Of a stretch of DNA of 64,000 bases, positions 35,295 to 42,793 are shown one piece after another. Each line of letters starts with the position of its first letter. Positions within the stretch are counted from its first letter, which is position 1. This stretch comes from Rheinheimera sp. SA_1 (GTDB taxonomy: Bacteria > Pseudomonadota > Gammaproteobacteria > Enterobacterales > Alteromonadaceae), in assembly GCF_001669775.1 (NCBI RefSeq), contig NZ_LXWK01000016.1, forward strand, positions 434,001 to 498,000, read 5' to 3'. A program made the translations under genes and the position numbers. The notes below the pieces were generated by a model. The model was not told where the DNA came from. It was given only the letters and a program-made list of their open reading frames with translations, and searched no databases.

Positions 35295-36286
35295 GTTTAT
35301 TATCTGTCGCGAGGGTGCTTGGCATCTTTGCGTTATGCCGCTGGTGGTTCCGCGACCGGGTGCGGGTACTTTGTTACCACGGATTTTCTTTTAACGATGA
35401 ACATTTGTTCCGGCCAAAATTGTTTATGACCAAACAGACCTTTGGCGAGCGGCTGAATTATCTGGCGAATAGCCCCTATCAGGTAGTTTCACTACAACAG
35501 GCATTAGCCAATCCGCAGCCATTGCAAGTGGTTTTAACCATGGATGATGGCTGGTCAGGTACTTTTGAGCTGGTGCAACCGGAACTGGCGCACCACCATT
35601 TTCCGCTGATGCTGTATGTCACCAGTTATTATGCCGACAAACAAATTCCGGTGCTCAATGTCGCGCTGTCGTATCTGTTGTGGAAAACCAATAGCACCAC
35701 CTTGCAATTGACTATCCCACAACTGTCGGTTGAAACAAGCTGGTCAATTGCCAGTTTGCCGTCTGCCGAATTGGTGAAACAGGTTTGTGCACTGATCGAC
35801 CAACTGGAAGAGCCCGCTGACCGCGCCCAGATCCTGCAGCAACTGGCTGATCAGCTTGGTGTACAGTTGCAAAACAACGGGCAACAACTGTTTCGGTTAC
35901 TCAATATTGAGGAATTGCGCGCTCTGCAACAACATCATGTGGATTTACAACTGCATACCCATCGCCATTGCAGCCCGTTACAGCCAGAATTATTTGGTCG
36001 GGAACTGGAAGACAACCGGCAGTGGTTGGCACAATTTCAGGATCCGGCAAAGCTGAGCCATTTTTGCTACCCAAGCGGTGAATACGATGCCAAACATTTG
36101 CCTTGGTTAGCGCAATATCAGGTAAAAACGGCCACGACCACCAAAACCGGACTGTTTGCTCATGGCATGGACGTACTGCAAATTCCACGCATTCTGGATG
36201 GCGAAGACGTACATATTCTGGAACTGGAAGCTGAACTTTGTGGTTTTATGACCCTTGTACGGCAGGTATTGCGGGTGAACGGCTGA
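35273..36286 (+). CDS. Polysaccharide deacetylase family protein (second accessory copy)
   Basis: A 337-residue NodB-type protein with VLCYHGFSF, VVLTMDDGWSGTFE (Asp motif), VDLQLHTHRHCS (His pair) and FCYPSGEYD. The N-terminus (about 5-20) is mildly hydrophobic and could be a membrane anchor. It is only distantly similar to the deacetylase at 33039, so the pair is unlikely to be a recent duplication. The stop overlaps the glycosyltransferase start (TGATG). Confidence 0.88.
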   Translation: MPKQIKLSLLSVARVLGIFALCRWWFRDRVRVLCYHGFSFNDEHLFRPKLFMTKQTFGERLNYLANSPYQVVSLQQALANPQPLQVVLTMDDGWSGTFELVQPELAHHHFPLMLYVTSYYADKQIPVLNVALSYLLWKTNSTTLQLTIPQLSVETSWSIASLPSAELVKQVCALIDQLEEPADRAQILQQLADQLGVQLQNNGQQLFRLLNIEELRALQQHHVDLQLHTHRHCSPLQPELFGRELEDNRQWLAQFQDPAKLSHFCYPSGEYDAKHLPWLAQYQVKTATTTKTGLFAHGMDVLQIPRILDGEDVHILELEAELCGFMTLVRQVLRVNG

Positions 36287-37593
36287 TGCAGCGCGACTTT
36301 CACCCCGATGCAGTACCTCAGCACGACATGTTGCAACCGGAGCCGACAAACATTTCGCCTGCGCCATTTTCCGGTAATCGAAATGTGCTGTTAATCGCTC
36401 TGGAAATGCCGCCGGCTCGGAGTGCCGGTGTCCAACGCCCTTATCGTTTTGCTGAATATTTGCTGGAACTAGGCTGGAACCCAATAGTGCTGACCGCCAG
36501 CAGCGATATTTATCAGCGTTTTGATCACGAACTGCAAATCCCAACCGCTTTAGCTGGCCGGATATACCGCGCCAAGGCTTATGATGCCAGCCGACTGTTT
36601 TCGATAGCCGGCCGTTCACCGGACTGGTTGGCGTTACCGGATCGTTATTGGCCCTGGTACTTGCATGCGACCAAATTAGGACAGCAGTTGATCCAGCAGT
36701 TTGATATTGGCTGTATCTGGTCAACCTATCCGGTATTAACCGCACATCTGATTGGCCGAAAACTATCTAAAACCAACAACTTGCCGTGGATTGCCGACTT
36801 TCGGGATCCAATTCAATGCCACTACAATCCGGCTTATCAGCATTTTAATACCGTGAATCGTTATCTTGAGCGCAAAATCGTGCAAAGCGCCAGCAAGGTC
36901 TGCACCACCAGCAATGAAGCTGCACAGTTATATCGCAGCATTTATCCGGAACAAGCCAGCGACAAATTCTGCGTCATTGAAAATGGCTTTGTTCCCCTGC
37001 CCGTCGCTACCGCTGCGGTACCGGATAAAATCACCTTGTTATATAGTGGTGCCTTGTACGGCAATGGCCGCGATATCAACGGCATTTTTCGCGTGTTGCA
37101 GCAACTGAAGCAACAGCATTTGATACATCAGCAAAACTTTGTGCTGCGTTTTCGTGGCAGTGCTAAACCGGAGCGCTACGCCAAAGAGCTGGCGGCTCAC
37201 GATATTGCCGATTTAGTCGAATTCGCGCCGGCCATTGCTTTTGAACAGGCGGTTGCCGAAATGCAACAATGTTCGGCCAATATGCTGATCCAGGACGAGA
37301 TTTTTAAGTATCAAATTCCCGGTAAACTATACGATTACATTCAGAGCCAAAAACCGTTATTGGCAATTTGTCCGGATGGCAGCGCGACCGCCAATGTCTG
37401 TCGCACCTTGCCTAATTGCTGGCGAGTCTGGCAAGACGCTGAACTGGCGACTGCCATCAGTGCATTATTAGCCGGGCACTTTAGGGAGCCACTGGATACA
37501 GCAACCGCCAACAGCTATAGCCGTCGTGCCCGCACCGTGCAATTAGCCTCGCTGATGCAAAGCCTGCTCTTAGAATATACCCAAAATCATTGA
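36286..37593 (+). CDS. Glycosyltransferase, GT4-like
   Basis: A 435-residue GT-B protein. After a 30-residue N-terminal extension comes VLLIALEMPPARSAGVQRPYRFAEYL, then WIADFRDPIQCHYNP, a family-typical mid-region, and the donor side ITLLYSGALYGNGRDINGIF and KYQIPGKLYDYIQSQKPLLAI. The last residues and the stop codon are encoded by the outer end of the palindromic element that begins at 37576, which may have replaced the original terminus. Confidence 0.87.
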   Translation: MQRDFHPDAVPQHDMLQPEPTNISPAPFSGNRNVLLIALEMPPARSAGVQRPYRFAEYLLELGWNPIVLTASSDIYQRFDHELQIPTALAGRIYRAKAYDASRLFSIAGRSPDWLALPDRYWPWYLHATKLGQQLIQQFDIGCIWSTYPVLTAHLIGRKLSKTNNLPWIADFRDPIQCHYNPAYQHFNTVNRYLERKIVQSASKVCTTSNEAAQLYRSIYPEQASDKFCVIENGFVPLPVATAAVPDKITLLYSGALYGNGRDINGIFRVLQQLKQQHLIHQQNFVLRFRGSAKPERYAKELAAHDIADLVEFAPAIAFEQAVAEMQQCSANMLIQDEIFKYQIPGKLYDYIQSQKPLLAICPDGSATANVCRTLPNCWRVWQDAELATAISALLAGHFREPLDTATANSYSRRARTVQLASLMQSLLLEYTQNH

Positions 37594-37734
37594 AGATTCG
37601 GGTAGGCGACGAGAGAGTGAGACTGGAGCGCCAGCCCGGCCCGGAGCATAGCTGTTCTATGTGACTGGGTCGGACTGACGCTTCAGCGAATGAACGAAGG
37701 CAACACCCCCGAATCTTCAAGGATGACGGGTATA
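37576..37734 (+). repeat. Palindromic intergenic element, best full-length copy
   Basis: 159 bp with long imperfect terminal inverted repeats: TATACCCAAAATCATTGAAG at the left, and the reverse complement of the right end reads TATACCCGTCATCCTTGAAG; both continue ATTCGGG. The interior holds further pairs (CTGGAGCGCCAGCCCGGCCC region and GGAGCATAGCTGTTCTATG hairpin). The left end overlaps the end of the upstream gene. No transposase is encoded. Confidence 0.9.
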
Positions 37735-37747
37735 ATCTGGAATTATT

Positions 37748-39256
37748 GTGGACCAACTTAAAAACAAAACACTACAAGGTCTGATGTACCTCGGCGTCGG
37801 AAAAGGCGCCGGAAAACTGATTTCTTTTGTCAATACACTGCTACTCGCCAGGTTGCTGACGCCGGAAGACTATGGCCTGATGGCCATCGTGATGGTGATT
37901 GTCGGCTTTATCGGCTTTTTTAATGAAATTGGTTTAGGCAGCGCCATCAAACAGCGACTTGATATTAACCAAACCCAGTTAAATGGCTGTTTTACTTTGG
38001 CACTGCTGATTAGCTCGGCCTTGTATCTGGCCCTGTATTTCGCCAGTCCGGCCATCGCCAGTTATTACGAACATGAAGTGCTGACTGACGTGCTGCGGTT
38101 TATCGCGTTGACCTTTATTATTGGTGCTATCGCCACCGTACCTGACGCACTGATCGCCCGCGAAATGCGCTTTAAAATTTATGCCGGCATCGAATTTGTG
38201 ATGATCTTGCTGCAATGCGCTATTACCCTGGTACTGGCCTGGTTTGGCTATCAGGTGTGGGCGCTGGCCTGGGGTTTTGTGGCGTCACAGCTGTTTAAAA
38301 CTATCTGTATTTTGTATTTCAGCAACTGGCGGCCAAGTCGCTTTGGCAACATTGGTGCCGCCACCGATCTGATGAAATTCGGTGCAACTGTCACCTACTC
38401 GCGCCTGACCTGGTATTTCTACAACAATGCTAAAACCCTGATCATCGGTAAAGTGCTGAACCCGCAACAATTAGGGGTCTATTCAATGGCAGCGACTTTG
38501 GCAGCATTACCAACGTCACACATTACCAGTATGGTGATTCAGATTGCCTCGCCGTTGTTTTCAAAAATGCAGCAAGATTTAACCCGGCTCGATAACGCTT
38601 TGCGCCGACTAACTTCAGGTATTGCGCTGATTGGCTTTCCGGTGATGGCCGGCATGGCATTAACGGCTTCCGAGCTGGTGCCGGTGTTATTAGGTCCAAA
38701 TTGGCTGGAAGCGATTTTCCCACTGCAGATTTTATGTATTCTCGGCTTGTTTAAATCCGTAGATCCATTAATCACCCAAGCGTTTATCTCCATTGGCAAA
38801 GCCAATATCACCGCGCGATATACCTCTTTATGTGCGGTCGTGATTCCGATCAGCGTGTATTTCGGCGCTGTGTATGGTGGTCTGGTAGGTGTCGCTATTG
38901 GCTTGGTCATTTCTTACCCTTTATCGTCCATTTACTTGTTTTACGCCGCGAGAATTCACCTCGATTTCTCAATGCGCCGTTATCTGAAAGCACTGCAAAC
39001 GCCGGTTGAAGCCTGTATCTGGATGGCAGTGCTGGTGCTGAGTTTCCACTATGCCTCGGTACATTTTGGCTTTGACCACCTGTTATGGCTGTTGCTGGGC
39101 AAAACCTTTGTCGGCTTAATGGGTTATCTGCTGTTTTTGGTGTATATCCGTCAAAGTGGTCTGCGGGATTGTTATGAAGTATTGCAGGAGCTTGGCGTTT
39201 CGAAACACAAATTACAGCGCTGGCCTTTTAACCGGTTGAAGGAGCAACAATCATGA
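37748..39256 (+). CDS. Oligosaccharide flippase (Wzx/MATE-like)
   Basis: A 502-residue polytopic protein of the MOP exporter superfamily with about 12-14 helices. The N-terminus KTLQGLMYLGVGKGAGKLISF and LLARLLTPEDYGLMAIVMVIVG are typical of lipopolysaccharide/teichuronic-type flippases. It would move the undecaprenyl-linked unit across the inner membrane. GTG start; GGA six bases before it. ATGA overlap with the following ATP-grasp gene. Confidence 0.92.
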   Translation: MDQLKNKTLQGLMYLGVGKGAGKLISFVNTLLLARLLTPEDYGLMAIVMVIVGFIGFFNEIGLGSAIKQRLDINQTQLNGCFTLALLISSALYLALYFASPAIASYYEHEVLTDVLRFIALTFIIGAIATVPDALIAREMRFKIYAGIEFVMILLQCAITLVLAWFGYQVWALAWGFVASQLFKTICILYFSNWRPSRFGNIGAATDLMKFGATVTYSRLTWYFYNNAKTLIIGKVLNPQQLGVYSMAATLAALPTSHITSMVIQIASPLFSKMQQDLTRLDNALRRLTSGIALIGFPVMAGMALTASELVPVLLGPNWLEAIFPLQILCILGLFKSVDPLITQAFISIGKANITARYTSLCAVVIPISVYFGAVYGGLVGVAIGLVISYPLSSIYLFYAARIHLDFSMRRYLKALQTPVEACIWMAVLVLSFHYASVHFGFDHLLWLLLGKTFVGLMGYLLFLVYIRQSGLRDCYEVLQELGVSKHKLQRWPFNRLKEQQS

Positions 39257-40401
39257 TCACAAAAATTCCGGTCGTAGTGGTTGGCGGTAGTGCCAATGCG
39301 TTAGGCGTGTTACGTTCACTACCCCATTGTGATCTACATTTGCTCTGTGACAGCGAACAAGCCCCGGCCTGGCACAGTCGCTGGGGACAGAAGCATCGTT
39401 CAACCGACACCAAAGCTCCCACTGTAGTTGATGAATTAATGCAGTTGGCTTCCCGTGTTTCCGGCGGCAAACCGGTGCTGCTACTGACCGAAGAAAAGAC
39501 CGTGGTTCAGGTGAGCGCCGCCCGCGAGCGTCTGGCACCTTTTTATCATTTTGTATTTTGTGATCCGGCAATGTTGCTGGCATTACAGTCAAAATCCGGT
39601 TTTCAGCAACTGGCGAATCAGGTCGGAGCGGCAATTCCGCAGGGACGGATTTTGACGAAGTTAGGCGATTTAGCTTTGATTGAAGACCTCAATTATCCCT
39701 GTGTCTTCAAACCGTTAGAGCAAAATGAAGCTTATGGCCGACGGTTTAAAAAAGCCTATAAAGTGGGCTCTGCGGCTGAAGTCGCCAGTCTGTATCCTGC
39801 AATTGCCGCGGTGATGCCGCAGATGATTGTGCAGGAATGGCTGGAAGGCGCCGACAGCGACATATATTTCTGCCTGGCGTATTTCGATGCACAGGGCAAG
39901 CTGGTCAGCAGCTTTACCGGTCGCAAAATACGCTCCTGGCCGTTGCAGGTTGGAGGCACCGCCAGTTGTACCGCGGCGCCGGAAGCTGCCGCTGAACTCA
40001 CTGAAAAAACAGTGAAATTTTGTCAGGCCATTGGTTACATTGGCCAAATGGGCATGGAATTTAAATACGATGCTCATCGTGGTGGTTTTTATATGATTGA
40101 GCCAACGGTCGGTCGTACGGACTATCAACATGAAATAGCCACTTTGGCCGGTAATAATGTGCTGGCAGCGATGGTGGATAGCCTGGCAGGCAAGCCCTTG
40201 GTACATGCGGCTGCCCCCCAAAACACTTTTTCCAAAAAAGTCGTCTGGTATGATGAAATCGCCGATGCCAATGCACTCGCCAATGGTGGCTCCAATGTGC
40301 TTTTCCTGGATTATCAACGGGTCGCGGCAGTCTGGCGTTGGTCTGATCCAACACCAGGATTGATGTCGCTGTGGCGCCGTCTGAAAAGAAAGTTGTCATG
40401 A
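39253..40401 (+). CDS. ATP-grasp carboxylate-amine ligase
   Basis: A 382-residue ATP-grasp protein of the D-aspartate-ligase-like type: VVVVGGSANALGVLRSLP, LNYPCVFKPLEQNEAYGRRF (ATP-binding Lys), IVQEWLEGADSDIYF, then GQMGMEFKYD and FYMIEPTVGRTDYQ (metal ligands). Genes of this sort next to flippases in exosortase loci probably make an amide link on a precursor. ATGA overlaps link it to both neighbours. Confidence 0.86.
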   Translation: MITKIPVVVVGGSANALGVLRSLPHCDLHLLCDSEQAPAWHSRWGQKHRSTDTKAPTVVDELMQLASRVSGGKPVLLLTEEKTVVQVSAARERLAPFYHFVFCDPAMLLALQSKSGFQQLANQVGAAIPQGRILTKLGDLALIEDLNYPCVFKPLEQNEAYGRRFKKAYKVGSAAEVASLYPAIAAVMPQMIVQEWLEGADSDIYFCLAYFDAQGKLVSSFTGRKIRSWPLQVGGTASCTAAPEAAAELTEKTVKFCQAIGYIGQMGMEFKYDAHRGGFYMIEPTVGRTDYQHEIATLAGNNVLAAMVDSLAGKPLVHAAAPQNTFSKKVVWYDEIADANALANGGSNVLFLDYQRVAAVWRWSDPTPGLMSLWRRLKRKLS

Positions 40402-41546
40402 TCCAATTTAGAGTAGCGCTATGGTCCAACGGCGAACTTGCAGCCTTTTTCAAAGGTTTGTTTAGCCAACAGGCATTGCCGCAACTGCAACAACAGCTGG
40501 AACAACAATATCAGCGCCGGGTGCTGTTGCTCAATTCAGCCCGCGCCGGTATTCGTATCGCCTTGCGTTATGCTGCGAACCGGCAACCCACCCGCCAGCT
40601 GGTACTTTACCCTGAGTATATCTGTACCAGCGTACCGCAAGCCATTCAAGAGGCCGGTTTTACCGGGATGGCAGTTGCCGTCAATCACGAGCTGAATATG
40701 TGTCCGCTGGCCCTGTCGGCTTTGCTTGAGCGTCAGCCACTGGCGGTGATCCTGCCACATATGTACGGGGTCGCTGCAGCTATTTCTGACATCGAAACCA
40801 TGTGCCGCAATCATCAGGTGCTGTTAATTGACGATGCAGCACAAGTCGCCGGCATCGAAACTAACGGCAAATTACTGGGAACTTTTGGTGATTTTGGAGT
40901 GATTAGTTTCGCTCAGGCGAAAACCATTGTCAGTGGCGTGCAAGGCTCAGGCGGTGTGCTGTTGTTTCCAGCCGAAATTGACATCGACGTGCCGTTAAAA
41001 CCAACGTCAGGCTGGAGCCGGCTTTGGCCATTGTGGCATTTTTGGGCCAGTTATCAGCAGGATGGTATCGCCAGTACCATCGACTATTACGTGCAGCGAC
41101 TGACCCGGCTGCTGCGCAAAAAGTTGAGCCGGAATTCAACGACACCTTATGCCGATGGTTATGCCATAGCAGCACCGGATGCTGCGGTTGCACTGAAACA
41201 GTTTGAAACTTTACCAAGTCGTGTCAAACACTTACAACAACAAGCCACAATTGCCGCAGATGCTCTGGCCGGTTTAGAGCAGTTGCAGTTTCCACAGTTA
41301 CAGGCTGGCCGCTATCTGACCAGACTGATTGTACGATCACCCAAGGTCGCACCGGCCAAACTTGCCAAAACCTGTTTGAAACTCGGCATCAAAACCAAAA
41401 CCGCCTATGGCAATAGCAGCCAAAGCTTTGATGGCAGCATGACTTCCGGGTTACTGGAACTTCCGTGGCAAGGGTTGCAACCGGCAGAACTTACCACACT
41501 GCTCAATCAGCTGCGTTTGCTTGATCAGCAGCTGGTGTCATCGTAG
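40398..41546 (+). CDS. DegT/DnrJ/EryC1-type PLP aminotransferase-like protein
   Basis: A 382-residue fold type I PLP protein. LLIDDAAQVAG holds the Asp that contacts the pyridine N, and VISFAQAKTIVSGVQGSGG holds the probable Schiff-base Lys. LLNSARAGIRIAL near residue 55 resembles the PLP phosphate loop. Sugar aminotransferases of this family make amino sugars from keto sugars; this one is divergent, lacking some usual blocks, and could be a dehydratase-like or regulatory variant. It is the last gene of the rightward operon; its stop lies at the first copy of a 14-bp tandem repeat. Confidence 0.8.
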   Translation: MIQFRVALWSNGELAAFFKGLFSQQALPQLQQQLEQQYQRRVLLLNSARAGIRIALRYAANRQPTRQLVLYPEYICTSVPQAIQEAGFTGMAVAVNHELNMCPLALSALLERQPLAVILPHMYGVAAAISDIETMCRNHQVLLIDDAAQVAGIETNGKLLGTFGDFGVISFAQAKTIVSGVQGSGGVLLFPAEIDIDVPLKPTSGWSRLWPLWHFWASYQQDGIASTIDYYVQRLTRLLRKKLSRNSTTPYADGYAIAAPDAAVALKQFETLPSRVKHLQQQATIAADALAGLEQLQFPQLQAGRYLTRLIVRSPKVAPAKLAKTCLKLGIKTKTAYGNSSQSFDGSMTSGLLELPWQGLQPAELTTLLNQLRLLDQQLVSS

Positions 41547-41586
41547 TACTCACGAATAAGTACTCACGAATAAGTACTCACGAATA
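41545..41586 (+). repeat. Three perfect 14-bp tandem repeats at the operon end
   Basis: AGTACTCACGAATA is present three times head to tail, starting inside the stop codon of the aminotransferase-like gene, between convergent genes. Two base pairs follow the third copy before sequence diverges. It may be a slippage product. Confidence 0.95.
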
Positions 41587-41602
41587 TTGCGCTTCCACGG
41601 CT

Positions 41603-42736
41603 TTAGCTGGTTGGAAACGCACCTTGCAACAATATGGCGCAATAATCGTCGGTCTGGCTATTCACCGGTGTCGCCATGATTTGATTCGGCGGTAATTCAC
41701 CTCTGGGTAAATACACCATGCCATACAAACTGACACCACTGCGCTGACGTTTTACGTAATCGAATTTTGCAATACTTTGCCAAGGCCCACCATCAGACCG
41801 ATACCATAATTCAGCACAAGGGAGCGTCGCCTGCAACCGTTTAGGTTCAAAGGTGGTCGCCATCACCGCAGCACCATCTGCCAACGCCACTGCTGCATAA
41901 ACTGGATTTCCGACAACGGCCTGTTCAGTGACTGCAGCAGTTGCAAAATGATAACGATAAATTTTGTTAATACAATCGGCAGCAGCATCCTGCCCCGCGT
42001 CCATGCCCCATTCAATAGCATCCGGATAAATCAGCAGCGCAATAGCCCGCCATTGCTGACTGCCGCCGGCAAATTTATGTAATGTTTGAAATTCATCGTC
42101 GGAATAATAAAAGGCGGACTCTTCGTCGGTGTCACCGGTCAGCACCCAAAGCCGGTTCCGATATCGATCGTAATGAATGGCATGCACGTGCTTAATGTCG
42201 GCGCGGCTAAACTGCCAGCAGCAGGTAGTCGTGCCAGCCTGCGGGTCAACCCGGATAATCCGAATGTCCCGGCTATGCCCGTTCAAATATTCACCGAAAT
42301 AAACCTGCTGACTGTGCTCATGTACGGCCAAACCACCACGTAACGGTGTGGCAAAACGCCCAAACTCTGCCGGCGGCAGCACCTTCACCTGATAGCCTTG
42401 CGGCAGGTTTTGGCATAGATAAATCCGATCAAACACCACCAGAATATCACCATTGCCGAGTTGCAGCAGATGGCCGATACCAGCCGTTGGTCGTAACAGC
42501 TGTACCAAAGTGCTGCGGGCAAGCCTGTCCTTTAGTTTGCCTTTCAGGCTTTGGTCTTTGGCCGGTAGCCGGCATAAAAGCTTGAGCTGCTTGCTTTGAT
42601 AGTCAAAACGATAAATGGACAAATCTTTGCTACATAAACAGCTGTGTTGATCAGACCAATGCACGACCATGCCTTGGTCGACCACGTTTTTTTTTGCCAC
42701 GGCCAGCTCATTTACCACATCATTTCGCGCCAACAT
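41603..42736 (-). CDS. Hypothetical beta-propeller-like (BNR/Asp-box-like) protein
   Basis: 377 residues, no signal peptide, no known family recognised. The sequence is rich in short beta strands and has Asp-box-like stretches (FYYSDDEFQTLHKFAGG and LWYRSDGGPWQSIAKFD), suggesting a sialidase-type beta propeller. Aromatic and Trp residues are frequent, as in carbohydrate-binding proteins. AAGGA lies four bases before the ATG. It follows the large lyase-like lipoprotein gene by 57 bp on the same strand, so the two may form a unit acting on the EPS. Confidence 0.65.
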   Translation of the reverse strand: MLARNDVVNELAVAKKNVVDQGMVVHWSDQHSCLCSKDLSIYRFDYQSKQLKLLCRLPAKDQSLKGKLKDRLARSTLVQLLRPTAGIGHLLQLGNGDILVVFDRIYLCQNLPQGYQVKVLPPAEFGRFATPLRGGLAVHEHSQQVYFGEYLNGHSRDIRIIRVDPQAGTTTCCWQFSRADIKHVHAIHYDRYRNRLWVLTGDTDEESAFYYSDDEFQTLHKFAGGSQQWRAIALLIYPDAIEWGMDAGQDAAADCINKIYRYHFATAAVTEQAVVGNPVYAAVALADGAAVMATTFEPKRLQATLPCAELWYRSDGGPWQSIAKFDYVKRQRSGVSLYGMVYLPRGELPPNQIMATPVNSQTDDYCAILLQGAFPTS

Positions 42737-42793
42737 CAGGTCCTTTTTTTCTACTGCATTATCCGTTCTGGTCAGTTTGTGCGGTAATCGGTA

